From Agrobacterium genomosp. 13 str. CFBP 6927 (GTDB lineage: Bacteria > Pseudomonadota > Alphaproteobacteria > Rhizobiales > Rhizobiaceae): a DNA stretch of 64,000 nucleotides. The stretch is from contig LT009756.1 of NCBI GenBank assembly GCA_900012615.1, forward strand, positions 1,700,567 to 1,764,566, read 5' to 3'. The first letter of the stretch is position 1. Each line of letters starts with the position of its first letter. A program made the translations under genes and the position numbers. Shown piece after piece: positions 18,282-27,133 of this stretch. The notes under the pieces are model-generated. The model was not told the origin of the DNA, made no database searches, and worked only from the letters and a program-made list of their open reading frames with translations.

Positions 18282-18950
18282 TCAAACCGGCGCAATCATC
18301 TTCGGCGGCGTGAAATCCGGGGCCACCAGACCGCCGGATATCAAGAGCTTTGCCGCATCTTCCGGCGTCATATCCAGCATCACGATCTTGTCTTTCGGCA
18401 CGAACAGCAGAAAACCGGCTGTCGGCACCGGTGTCGGCGGCAGGAAGACGGCGACCATCTGCTGGCCCATTTCATTGAAACGATGGGCAAGCTCACCTTT
18501 AGCCTCGGAGGCAACGAACACCATCGCCCAGGTGCCCGATGACGGAAACTCGATCAGGCCGACCTTCTTGAATGAGTTCGAATGCTCCTTCAGGACGGAT
18601 TCGAACAGCTGCTTGATGCTCTTGTAGATCGGCCGCACCAGCGGCATGCGGTTGAGGATGGATTCGCCGACACCGAAAATCCATTTGCCGATGAGGTTAT
18701 TACCGAGAAAGCCGATGAGGGTGATGCCGACGACGGCGATCAGCAGGCCGAAACCGGGAATAGCCACATCGAAATATTGTTCGGGATCGTAACGGGCGGG
18801 AATATAGGGCTTCACCCAGCTATCCGCCCATTGCAGGAAACTCCACACCAGCCACATGGTGATGGTGACGGGCGCAAGGATCAGAACGCCCGTGAGGAAA
18901 CTATTGCGCAGCCGGGCTGCGAATGAAATTTTTACTGGAATATCGGTCAT
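18282..18950 (-). CDS. DUF502 family membrane protein
   Basis: The 222-residue protein has two transmembrane spans (FLTGVLILAPVTITMWLVW and a second around FGLLIAVVGITLIGFLGNN) followed by the conserved DUF502 soluble part: PLVRPIYKSIKQLFE, FPSSGTWAMVFVAS, VFLPPTPVPTAGFLLFVPK and DMTPEDAAKLLISGGLVAP. The family is widespread in Gram-negatives and of unknown function. It lies 13 bp downstream of the GNAT gene on the same strand, so it belongs to the glmS transcript unit. Confidence 0.9.
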   Translation of the reverse strand: MTDIPVKISFAARLRNSFLTGVLILAPVTITMWLVWSFLQWADSWVKPYIPARYDPEQYFDVAIPGFGLLIAVVGITLIGFLGNNLIGKWIFGVGESILNRMPLVRPIYKSIKQLFESVLKEHSNSFKKVGLIEFPSSGTWAMVFVASEAKGELAHRFNEMGQQMVAVFLPPTPVPTAGFLLFVPKDKIVMLDMTPEDAAKLLISGGLVAPDFTPPKMIAPV

Positions 18951-18963
18951 TTACCGTTCGGAA

Positions 18964-19467
18964 TTAAGCGTTGACGCTATCGAAACCCGGATGAAAACCG
19001 ACAATGCCGGATGGAGTTCCACCATGCAAGCGCAGGGCCAACAAATATTTGTCAGGAATGCCTTTGCTGTGCAGGCCGTCGAAACGCTCAAATCCAAATC
19101 GGCCGTAATAGGCAGGACTGCCCGCCAGAATGCACCCGGCCGCTTCGAGCCGATCCAGCATTGAAAGCCCCTCATGCACAAGGCGCGATCCAATGCCCTG
19201 ACCTTGCCTCTCCGGAGAGACCGAAATCGGGCCGAGAGCAAACCAGCGACCTTCCGAATCCGAGACGGTGACCGGCGAAAAAGCGATGTGACCGACGATC
19301 TGCCCGCCATCCTCCACCACCAGAGAAACGGTGAGCGCATCCGCATTGCGCAGCCTGCCGACGATCAGGTGTTCGCTCTGGTCGCTAAACGGCATATCCT
19401 GGAACGCCGCTTCCGTCAGCGCTCCGATCGCCTCTTCATCGCCCTGCCGCTCCGGCCTGATGATCAT
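18964..19467 (-). CDS. GNAT-family N-acetyltransferase
   Basis: The acetyl-CoA-binding motif A is clear: LGPISVSPERQGQGIGSRLV (V-x-P-x-x-Q-x-x-G-I-G). Motif B follows as GCILAGSPAYYGRFGFERF. At 167 residues it belongs to the YhbS-like group that acetylates small molecules or proteins; the substrate is unknown. Its ATG overlaps the glmS stop (ATGA), indicating translational coupling with glmS, which may hint at a link to amino-sugar metabolism but does not prove it. Confidence 0.9.
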   Translation of the reverse strand: MIIRPERQGDEEAIGALTEAAFQDMPFSDQSEHLIVGRLRNADALTVSLVVEDGGQIVGHIAFSPVTVSDSEGRWFALGPISVSPERQGQGIGSRLVHEGLSMLDRLEAAGCILAGSPAYYGRFGFERFDGLHSKGIPDKYLLALRLHGGTPSGIVGFHPGFDSVNA

Positions 19468-21290
19468 TCAACGGTCACCGATTTCGCCAGATTGCGCGGC
19501 TGGTCCACATCCGTGCCCATGAAGACGGCGGTATGATAGGCAAGCAGCTGGATCGGCAGCGAAAACACCATCGGCGCAATGAGTTCATCAACTGTCGGCA
19601 GCGTGATCGTCGCCATTGTATCGAGCTTGGAAGCCGCAGCCCCCTTCTCATCGGTGATGAAGATGATGCGGCCGCCGCGGGCGGCGACCTCCTGCATGTT
19701 CGAAACGGTCTTTTCGAAGAAGCGGTCATGCGGTGCGATGACGATAACAGGCATGTTCTCGTCGATCAGCGCAATCGGGCCATGCTTCAGCTCGCCGGCG
19801 GCATAACCCTCGGCGTGGATATAGGAGATTTCCTTGAGCTTCAGTGCGCCTTCCAGCGCCAGCGGGAAGCTGGTGCCACGGCCGAGATAAAGCACATCCT
19901 TGAAACGTGACAGATCGCGCGACAGCGCTTCGATCTGCGGCTGGATGATGTTCAGAACCTTGCTCATGATGCGCGGCATCTCGATCAGATGCTGCACCAG
20001 TTCCTTTTCCTGGCCGGGTTTCAGCGTACCGCGCGCCTTGCCGGCGGCGATCGCCAGCGAAGCAAGAACAGCCAGCTGGCAGGTGAACGCCTTGGTGGAA
20101 GCGACGCCGATTTCAGGGCCGGCAAGAATTGGGAAGATGGCGTCGGATTCGCGGGCAATGGTCGATTCCCGAACATTGACGATAGCGCCGATCTTGAGAC
20201 CGTTTTCCTTGCAATAACGCAGCGACGCCAGCGTATCGGCCGTCTCGCCGGATTGCGAAATGAAAAGCGCCGCCTGAGACGGCTGAAGCGGCATTTCGCG
20301 GTAACGGAATTCCGAGGCGACATCGATTTCCACCGGCAGGCGTGCATAACGCTCGAACCAGTATTTGCCGATCAGGCCGGACAGATAGGCCGTGCCGCAG
20401 GCGGAAATGGCAAGACCCGAAAGCTTCGAGAAATCGATTGCCTTATCGGCTTCCTTCACGGTCTTGGAGGCGAAATCCACATAATGGCTGAGCGCATGGG
20501 AAATGACTTCCGGCTGCTCGTAGATTTCCTTTTCCATGAAGTGGCGGTGGTTGCCCTTGTCGACCACATAGGCCGTCGCCTGCGAAATCTGCCGCTCGCG
20601 CTTCACCGGCTTGCCGGAGAAATCGATGATTTCCGCACCCTGCCGGGTCACGATGGCGCAATCGCCATCCACCAGATAGGTGATCTCATTGGTAAAGGGC
20701 GACAGCGCGATGGCATCGGAGCCGAGGAACATTTCCCCCCGACCGTAACCGACGGCAAGCGGCGGGCCGGAGCGCGCCGAAAGCAGCGTGCCGGGATCAT
20801 CCTTGAACATGACGACCAGCGCATAGGCGCCGGTGACGCGGTTCAGCATCTTCAGCATCGCCTCGCGATGGCCGAAGCCCTCGCGGGTATATTTCGCCAG
20901 AAGCTGCGCCACCACTTCGGTATCGGTCTGGGTGGTGAAGGTTGCGCCGCCGGCGGTCAGTTCCTCGCGCAGCTCGGAGAAGTTTTCGATGATGCCGTTA
21001 TGAACGACGGCCACGCCGTCGACAAAATGCGGGTGGGCGTTGGTTTCGTTCGGAACGCCATGGGTTGCCCAGCGGGTGTGAGCGATGCCGACCACGCCCG
21101 GCAGCGGCTCTTCCGAAAGCCTTTTCTCCAGATTGAACAGCTTTCCTTCCGCCCGGCGGCGGTCCATCGCGCCATTGTCGATGGTGGCGACACCAGCCGA
21201 ATCGTAACCGCGATATTCGAGACGCTTCAGCGCATCGACAAGCCGTTCAGCAACGGGCTGGGTTCCGACAATTCCGACAATTCCGCACAT
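19464..21290 (-). CDS. glmS: Glutamine-fructose-6-phosphate aminotransferase (isomerizing)
   Basis: GlmS makes glucosamine-6-phosphate from fructose-6-phosphate and glutamine, the entry to UDP-GlcNAc. I start it at 21290 so that the N-terminal nucleophile Cys follows Met (MCGIVGIVG), as the Ntn amidotransferase domain requires; this gives 608 residues, the family length. Two SIS isomerase domains follow (ISACGTAYLSG, FISQSGETADTL) and the C-terminal end is RNLAKSVTVE. glmU lies upstream on the same strand, separated by a 204-bp leader with a striking hairpin. Confidence 0.97.
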   Translation of the reverse strand: MCGIVGIVGTQPVAERLVDALKRLEYRGYDSAGVATIDNGAMDRRRAEGKLFNLEKRLSEEPLPGVVGIAHTRWATHGVPNETNAHPHFVDGVAVVHNGIIENFSELREELTAGGATFTTQTDTEVVAQLLAKYTREGFGHREAMLKMLNRVTGAYALVVMFKDDPGTLLSARSGPPLAVGYGRGEMFLGSDAIALSPFTNEITYLVDGDCAIVTRQGAEIIDFSGKPVKRERQISQATAYVVDKGNHRHFMEKEIYEQPEVISHALSHYVDFASKTVKEADKAIDFSKLSGLAISACGTAYLSGLIGKYWFERYARLPVEIDVASEFRYREMPLQPSQAALFISQSGETADTLASLRYCKENGLKIGAIVNVRESTIARESDAIFPILAGPEIGVASTKAFTCQLAVLASLAIAAGKARGTLKPGQEKELVQHLIEMPRIMSKVLNIIQPQIEALSRDLSRFKDVLYLGRGTSFPLALEGALKLKEISYIHAEGYAAGELKHGPIALIDENMPVIVIAPHDRFFEKTVSNMQEVAARGGRIIFITDEKGAAASKLDTMATITLPTVDELIAPMVFSLPIQLLAYHTAVFMGTDVDQPRNLAKSVTVE

Positions 21291-21303
21291 ATATTTCTCC
21301 AGA

Positions 21304-21366
21304 CGGCGATCTCTTCGCCGAAACTTCCAGAGTATTTTTGCATTTCCCTGAAATGCAAAAATACTC
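21304..21366 (-). promoter_or_regulatory. glmS 5' leader with two hairpins
   Basis: Between glmU and glmS lies a perfect 16-bp stem, GAGTATTTTTGCATTT (21330-21345) and its complement AAATGCAAAAATACTC (21351-21366), around a five-base loop. A second hairpin, CGGCGA/TCGCCG (21304-21320), lies between it and the glmS start. In glmS mRNA these would sit 14-76 bases before the start codon. No T-run follows on the minus strand, so a simple terminator is unlikely; an RNA-level control or processing site is possible. Confidence 0.6.
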
Positions 21367-21494
21367 CACCTTTTTGTTCTGACGCATTTCCGGACGTAAA
21401 GCCGCTGCACACTTCTACTGGAAATGCTTTAACCGTTTCCCTGAAATCGGCAATTACGCCGCCGGTCACTTTCGGTATCGCTCGGTAACGTCTT

Positions 21495-22856
21495 TCAAGA
21501 GGACTTTTTCTTCGCTTCCTTCAGCGCTTTTGCCCGCTCGCGCACAACGGTCGCCCGGCCCGGCTTGATCTCCTGCCGCGCGCGCCCGAAGGCTAGCGCA
21601 TCATCAGGCACGTCATCGGTAATCACGCTGCCGGAGGCGATATAGGCCCCCTCTCCAATGGTGACAGGAGCAACCAGCGACGAGTTCGAGCCGATGAAGC
21701 TATTGGCACCGATCCGCGTTTCTGCCTTGTTGTAGCCGTCGTAATTGCAGGTGATGGTGCCCGCACCGATATTGCTGCCCGCGCCGATGAAGGCATCGCC
21801 GATATAGGTCAGATGGTTGACCTTGGCGCCCTCGCCGATCTCCGCTTTCTTCACTTCGCAGAAATTGCCGACCTTGGCATTGGCGTGCAGATTGGCGCCC
21901 GGGCGCAATCGCGCATAGGGACCGACTGTCGCACCCTCGGCGACATAAGCCCCTTCCAGATGTGAAAACGCATGGATGACGGCACCCGGCTCGATGGTGA
22001 CGCCGGGACCGATGACGACATTCGGTTCGATCAAAACGTCCTGACCGATCTTCGTGTCATAGGAGAGAAAGACCGTTTCGGGCGCAATCATCGAAACGCC
22101 GTCCACCATCAATTCGTGGCGGCGACGTTCCTGCCAGAGCTTCTCGATAAAGGCCAGTTCGGCGCGGTTGTTACAGCCGACCAGCTCGGCTTCCGGCGCA
22201 TCGATGGCGACGGCGCGGCGGCCGAGGGAACGGGCGATCTCGACCACATCGGTCAGATAATATTCGCCCTTCACATTGCTGTTGCCGATCCGGTCGAGCA
22301 GGTCCAGCGCGTTGCGACCGTTGATGGCCATCAAGCCGCTATTGCACCAGGTAACCTTACGCTCCGCATCGGTCGCATCCTTCTCCTCGCGGATAGCGAC
22401 AAGTTCGCCATCCTTGACCAGAAGCCGGCCGTAGCCGGTCGGGCGATCGGTATGGAAACCGATGACGGCGACATCGGCGCCGGCGGCAATCGCCTCACGT
22501 GCCCGGTCGAGCGTTGCAGAGGTGATGAGCGGCACATCGCCATAGGCAACAATGAGATCGTCGAAACCGCGCTCAATGGCTGCGCGTGCGGCAAGAACCG
22601 CATGGCCTGTGCCCTTGCGTTCCGTCTGCAGAAAAGCTTCGACCTGAAGGCCCTGCATGCTTGCGGCGGCAGCGACATTGTCGGCATCGCGCCCGACCAC
22701 CAGCGCCACCGCGCCGACACCCGCTCCAGCCACCGCCTCCACCACATGCCCGATCATCGGGCGTCCCGCGACCGGATGAAGCACCTTGGATTTCGACGAC
22801 TTCATGCGCGTGCTGTCGCCCGCTGCGAGAATAACGGCTAGAGAGCTGCGCTCCAT
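21495..22856 (-). CDS. glmU: Bifunctional glucosamine-1-phosphate acetyltransferase / GlcNAc-1-phosphate uridylyltransferase
   Basis: GlmU makes UDP-GlcNAc for peptidoglycan and lipid A. The N-terminal pyrophosphorylase domain starts with [19 protein letters not shown], the nucleotide loop, and carries the YGDVPLI motif. The C-terminal half is a left-handed beta-helix of hexapeptide repeats ([17 protein letters not shown] and onward) ending in [20 protein letters not shown]. The length of 453 residues is usual. It precedes glmS, so both UDP-GlcNAc steps are grouped. Confidence 0.97.
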   Translation of the reverse strand: MERSSLAVILAAGDSTRMKSSKSKVLHPVAGRPMIGHVVEAVAGAGVGAVALVVGRDADNVAAAASMQGLQVEAFLQTERKGTGHAVLAARAAIERGFDDLIVAYGDVPLITSATLDRAREAIAAGADVAVIGFHTDRPTGYGRLLVKDGELVAIREEKDATDAERKVTWCNSGLMAINGRNALDLLDRIGNSNVKGEYYLTDVVEIARSLGRRAVAIDAPEAELVGCNNRAELAFIEKLWQERRRHELMVDGVSMIAPETVFLSYDTKIGQDVLIEPNVVIGPGVTIEPGAVIHAFSHLEGAYVAEGATVGPYARLRPGANLHANAKVGNFCEVKKAEIGEGAKVNHLTYIGDAFIGAGSNIGAGTITCNYDGYNKAETRIGANSFIGSNSSLVAPVTIGEGAYIASGSVITDDVPDDALAFGRARQEIKPGRATVVRERAKALKEAKKKSS

Positions 22857-23063
22857 AAGACCTCCAACACCCTGTCACCGGCCACAGGACGGCCGCGACA
22901 GTGGCAATGTTTGACTTGACGCCGACCGGTTTAACGGACGGGCGCATCGGTGATTTCTTTCCGGCACTGCTATAACGGCGCCCCACTTAAGAAACCATGC
23001 AAATCTCCACCAAATTTCCACGCCGATTTTCATCAAACGTGATCGGCGGCTGCCTGGCATGAT

Positions 23064-23813
23064 CTATTTTCGGGAATTACGGGCCGTGAATTCGAGTATC
23101 TGCTGACGGCCGTTTTCAATCAGCCTTTCCATCTCGCGGCGGGCCTCGGCCTCGTCGTGCAGGCGAAATGCTTCCACGAGCCTCAGATGGGAGGCGGATA
23201 CGTCGGAAATCTCGTTGGGGTCGGTTTCCGGGTTGCTCATCCGGAAAATGCCCGCCAGGGCCGCCTTTATCAGCGAACCGACCGTGCGCATGAACGGGTT
23301 GCCGGACATTTCGGTAATCAGGACATGGAAATTCATATCCGCAAGCGCCCGCTTTTCCTTGGAATAGGCCGTGTTGCCCATCTCATTGGCGTAAGCGACG
23401 AGCTTTGCAATATCGCCGTCTTTTGCCCTGATAGCGGCAAGCCCCGCACCATAGGGTTCGAAAGCCAGACGGATATCATAAAGGTGCAAAAGGAATTCGT
23501 CGCTGACACCCGCCTCGAAATGCCAGAGCAGCACTTCGCTGTCGAACATGTTCCAGTTCTCGCGTTCCGTCACCCGAGTACCAATACGGGCCTTGGGAGA
23601 AATCATGCCCTTGGCCGTCAGCGTCTTCATCGCTTCGCGCAGAACCGTGCGGGATACTTTCAGCCGCTCCATAAGCTCGGCGTCGCCGGGCAGAATATCA
23701 CCCGTCTTGAAAACGCCGGACACGATATCAAGGCCTAGCTTGTGCACGACCTGTGCATGATTTGTCCGTAACTTTCGAAAACCGATCGCCGCATCGAGCA
23801 TTCCGCGCTGCAA
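23064..23813 (-). CDS. FadR-subfamily GntR transcriptional regulator
   Basis: The N-terminal winged helix is seen in KLGLDIVSGVFKTGDILPGD and LKVSRTVLREAMKTLTAKGM; the C-terminal FCD effector domain has the metal-ligand pattern with DMNFHVLITEMSGNP and SHLRLVEAFRLHDEAEAR. In all 249 residues. FadR-type regulators respond to small carboxylic or sugar acids. A near-palindrome TCAC-N6-GTGA at 23876-23889 upstream may be its operator. The BMP-type importer lies next to it on the same strand behind a terminator, so a regulator-importer link is possible but not shown. Confidence 0.9.
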   Translation of the reverse strand: MQRGMLDAAIGFRKLRTNHAQVVHKLGLDIVSGVFKTGDILPGDAELMERLKVSRTVLREAMKTLTAKGMISPKARIGTRVTERENWNMFDSEVLLWHFEAGVSDEFLLHLYDIRLAFEPYGAGLAAIRAKDGDIAKLVAYANEMGNTAYSKEKRALADMNFHVLITEMSGNPFMRTVGSLIKAALAGIFRMSNPETDPNEISDVSASHLRLVEAFRLHDEAEARREMERLIENGRQQILEFTARNSRK

Positions 23814-23950
23814 ATGTCATGTCCTTCCGTTCGGTTGGCGATCTCAAAAATCGCGCCAGACGTGTATATCCAAAGTCACAATATAGTGAAAAACATCAAG
23901 TCGTCTGAAAAGCAAAGGCAAACTTCATCTGCAACGTAAAACACATGAAA

Positions 23951-23986
23951 ATAAAAAAGGCCGCACATGAATTTCATGTACGGCCT
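23951..23986 (-). terminator. Terminator of the BMP-type ABC operon
   Basis: A hairpin with arms AGGCCGCACATGA and TCATGTACGGCCT (one mismatch) reads on the minus strand into TTTTTTAT. It lies 27 bp after the binding-protein gene stop. Confidence 0.8.
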
Positions 23987-24012
23987 GTTATCAGCGGGAA
24001 TGGAAAGTCCCG

Positions 24013-25086
24013 TTACTGCGGCAGCTTGTCGTCCACGCCGGCAACGTAGAAGTTGAGGCCGAGCAGAACGCCGTCCTCGGCCTTTTCACCGGCCTTCAGC
24101 CATTCCGAACCGTCCTGCTTCTTCACCGGGCCGGTGAAGGGATGCAGCTCGCCCGACTTGATCTTGGCTTCGGTATCCTCGGCCATCTTCTTCACGTCAT
24201 CAGGCATGTTGGTGTAGGGCGCCATGGTCAGGATGCCATCCTTCAGGCCGTCCCAGACGGATTCGGACTTCCAGGTGCCATCGAGAAGAGCCTGCGTGCG
24301 CTTGATATAATAGGCGCCCCAGGTGTCCTTGATGGCGGTCAGCTGCGTCTGCGGGCCGGCCGCGATCATGTCGGAAGCCTGACCGAAGGCCTTGATGCCG
24401 CGTTCGGCCGCAACCTGCATCGGCGCGGTGGTGTCGGTGTGCTGCGTCAGGATGTCGACGCCCTGGTCGATCAGCGCCTTGGCGGCATCGGCTTCCTTGC
24501 CGGGGTCGAACCAGGTATTGGCCCAGACGACCTTGACCTTGAAGTCCGGATTGACCGACTGCGCGCCGAGAACGAAGGCGTCGATGCCCATCACCACTTC
24601 CGGGATCGGGAAGGAAGCGATGTAGCCGGCAAGACCCTTCTTGGACATCTTCGCGGCGATCTGGCCCTGAATGTAACGGCCTTCATAGAAACGCGAATTG
24701 TAGGTGGCGACGTTTTCGGCGGTCTTGAAGCCGGTAGCGTGTTCGAACTTCACCTTGGGGAACTTCTGGGCGACCTTCACGGTCGCATCCATGAAGCCGA
24801 AGGAGGTGGTATAGACCAGCTCGCAGCCCGAGCGGGCCATGCGCTCGATGGCGCGTTCAGCATCCGGGCCTTCCGGCACGCTTTCAAGGAAAGGCGTTTC
24901 GATCTTGTCGCCGAAATGCGCCTGCAGTTCCTGGCGGCCGATATCATGCGCCTGCGTCCAGCCGCCGTCGGTCTTTGAACCGACATAGATGAAGCAGACC
25001 TTCTTGGCGTCGGCGGCCTCAGCCGAGGAAACGACGCCGCCGAGAGCCGCAACGGAAGCGGCGAGTGCGATGACCAGTTTTTTCAT
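24013..25086 (-). CDS. BMP-family ABC transporter substrate-binding protein
   Basis: Bmp/Med-family lipoprotein-like binding proteins carry nucleosides or related compounds. I start it at 25086, where MKKLVIALAASVAALGG begins a normal signal peptide; the longer ATG-less N-terminus adds nothing. Family features: VCFIYVGSKTDGGWTQAHDIG, YTTSFGFMDATVKVA and ASFPIPEVVMGIDAFVLG. The mature protein ends in a C-terminal region typical of the rhizobial subgroup (GVLLGLNFYVAGVDDKLPQ). It is last in the operon ATPase-permease-permease-binding protein. Purine nucleoside uptake is the best guess. Confidence 0.92.
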   Translation of the reverse strand: MKKLVIALAASVAALGGVVSSAEAADAKKVCFIYVGSKTDGGWTQAHDIGRQELQAHFGDKIETPFLESVPEGPDAERAIERMARSGCELVYTTSFGFMDATVKVAQKFPKVKFEHATGFKTAENVATYNSRFYEGRYIQGQIAAKMSKKGLAGYIASFPIPEVVMGIDAFVLGAQSVNPDFKVKVVWANTWFDPGKEADAAKALIDQGVDILTQHTDTTAPMQVAAERGIKAFGQASDMIAAGPQTQLTAIKDTWGAYYIKRTQALLDGTWKSESVWDGLKDGILTMAPYTNMPDDVKKMAEDTEAKIKSGELHPFTGPVKKQDGSEWLKAGEKAEDGVLLGLNFYVAGVDDKLPQ

Positions 25087-25121
25087 TTTTACCCCTGTTG
25101 GTTTGGAGACTTGAGACTTCT

Positions 25122-26045
25122 TCACCTGTCCGGCACGAAGGATTTGCCCAGCGATGCCGGTGTGTTGATCAAGGTCGTGCGGCGATTATGCGAGATGATG
25201 ACGAGCACGACAATAGTTGCAAGGTAAGGTAGTGCCGAAAGCAGTTGCGACGGGACGCCGATGCCGAAGGCCTGCGCGTGCAATTGCCCGATCGTGACGG
25301 CGCCGAACAGATAGCCGCCCGCCAGCAGGCGCCAGGGACGCCAGGAGGCGAAGACGACGAGCGCCAGCGCAATCCAGCCGCGCCCGGCCGACATGTTTTC
25401 CACCCATTGCGGTGTGTAGACAAGCGACAGCTGCGCGCCGGCGAGACCCGCGCAGGCACCGCCGAACATGACAGCCAGATACCGCGTGCGGATGACATTG
25501 ATGCCGAGCGCATGGGCGGAACCATGATTGTCGCCGATCGCACGAATCTTGAGACCCGTGCGGCTTTTGAACAGAAACCAGCTGATACCGGCAACGAGCG
25601 CGATGGACATGTAGAAGATCAGGTCCTGCCGGAACAGCAAGGGGCCGAAGAACGGAATCTCGGACAGAACCGGAAAGACGATGGGCTGCAGCTTGACACC
25701 CGGCAGGCCGACGAAGCTTTCGCCCAGCATGCCGGAAACACCAAGACCGAGAATGGTAAGCGCAAGGCCCGTCGCCACCTGGTTGGTCACCAGTGTCAGT
25801 GTCAGGAAGCCGAACAGCAGCGAAAAAACCGCGCCGGAAGCGATGCCGGCCAGAATACCGAGATAGGGAGACCCCGTCATATGGGCGGTCGCAAAAGCGC
25901 AGACCGCCCCCATGATCATCATGCCCTCGACACCGAGATTGAGGACGCCGGAGCGCTCCGCCACGAGCTCGCCGGAGGCGGCAAGCACCAGCGGTGTCGC
26001 GGCGGTGATGACGGTGAGAAGAATGGCCTGAAGCATATCCATCAT
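25122..26045 (-). CDS. ABC transporter permease, nucleoside/BMP type
   Basis: A hydrophobic protein of 307 residues with about eight to nine spans and the BPD_transp_2 signature: AASGELVAERSGVLNLGVEGMM near the N-terminus, GLKIRAIGDNHGSAHALGIN in the cytoplasmic loop that contacts the ATPase, and GRGWIALALVVFASWRP. This is the shorter of the two permeases (YufQ/NupC-like). Its ATG overlaps the stop of the preceding permease by four bases. Confidence 0.93.
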   Translation of the reverse strand: MMDMLQAILLTVITAATPLVLAASGELVAERSGVLNLGVEGMMIMGAVCAFATAHMTGSPYLGILAGIASGAVFSLLFGFLTLTLVTNQVATGLALTILGLGVSGMLGESFVGLPGVKLQPIVFPVLSEIPFFGPLLFRQDLIFYMSIALVAGISWFLFKSRTGLKIRAIGDNHGSAHALGINVIRTRYLAVMFGGACAGLAGAQLSLVYTPQWVENMSAGRGWIALALVVFASWRPWRLLAGGYLFGAVTIGQLHAQAFGIGVPSQLLSALPYLATIVVLVIISHNRRTTLINTPASLGKSFVPDR

Positions 26046-27133
26046 GCCGCTCCTTCTTTATGATGCGCCTTGCCGGAAAAGACGACCCTGATGCGATAGA
26101 AGATCAGAGTGTCGCAGGAGAGCACGAAGAACAGCATCAGCCCCTGAAACACGCGCGTCACCTTGTCCGAGACGCCAATCGAAAGCTGCGCAGCCTCGCC
26201 GCCCAGATAGGTCAGCGCCAGCACCAGCCCGGAAAGGATGATACCGAGAGGGTTGAGACGGCCGAGAAAGGCGACGATGATGGCGGTGAAGCCGTAACCC
26301 GGCGAGATGCTGGGCTGGAGATGGCCAATGGAACCGGAAGCCTCAGATATGCCCGCAAGCCCCGCCAGCGCACCGGAGAGCAGCAGCGAAAACCACACCA
26401 TGCGGCTTGATGAGAAACCGGCAAAACGCCCTGCCCGCGCCGATTGGCCGAGCACGGTAACCTCGAAGCCTTTCAGCATGTAGCGCATCATGAACCACAG
26501 CGCGATGGCCGCAACGATGGCGAAAACGAAACCCCAATGCGCCCGGCCCGATGCCAGCATTTCCGGCAGAACGGCGCTGTCGTTGAAGGGCTTGGTCTGC
26601 GGGAAGTTATAGCCGCCCGGATCACGCCAGATGCCGCGCGTCAGCCAGTCGAGAAAAAGCTGCGCGACATAGACCAGCATCAGGCTGACGAGGATTTCAT
26701 TGGTGTTGAACTTCGTCTTCAACAGCGCCGGAATACCGGCATAAAGCGCGCCGCCGATGGCGCCCATCACCATCATCAGCGGCAGGATGAGCGGCGAATG
26801 CCAGTCGGGATAAAGCACCGGCAGGATGGAACCGGTGATCGCGCCGATGGTGAACTGTCCTTCCGCGCCGATATTCCAGTTATTGGAGCGATAACAGATC
26901 GACAGGCCGACGCCGATCAGGATCAGCGGCGCGGCCTTGATCGCCAACTCATGCAGCGACCAGACCTCCAGAAGCGGCTCGACGAAAAAGGCGTAAAGCG
27001 CGTCCAGCGGGTTCTTGCCGAGCATGGCGAACATGATGGCGCCGACGAGCAGCGTCAGCACCAGCGCCAGAAGCGGCGAAAGGAGAGTGAATAGCTTTGA
27101 GACCCCTGCCCGTTTTTCAAGCTCAATGCGCAT
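26042..27133 (-). CDS. ABC transporter permease, nucleoside/BMP type
   Basis: This is the longer permease partner (363 residues; YufP/NupB-like) with spans beginning LLSPLLALVLTLLVGAIMFA, the conserved YRSNNWNIGAEGQFTIGAI segment, and the coupling-loop pattern GFEVTVLGQSARAGRFAGFS. It starts 11 bp inside the ATPase gene end and overlaps the next permease, so all four genes form one transcript. It forms the membrane channel with the product of the gene at 25122. Confidence 0.93.
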   Translation of the reverse strand: MRIELEKRAGVSKLFTLLSPLLALVLTLLVGAIMFAMLGKNPLDALYAFFVEPLLEVWSLHELAIKAAPLILIGVGLSICYRSNNWNIGAEGQFTIGAITGSILPVLYPDWHSPLILPLMMVMGAIGGALYAGIPALLKTKFNTNEILVSLMLVYVAQLFLDWLTRGIWRDPGGYNFPQTKPFNDSAVLPEMLASGRAHWGFVFAIVAAIALWFMMRYMLKGFEVTVLGQSARAGRFAGFSSSRMVWFSLLLSGALAGLAGISEASGSIGHLQPSISPGYGFTAIIVAFLGRLNPLGIILSGLVLALTYLGGEAAQLSIGVSDKVTRVFQGLMLFFVLSCDTLIFYRIRVVFSGKAHHKEGAA

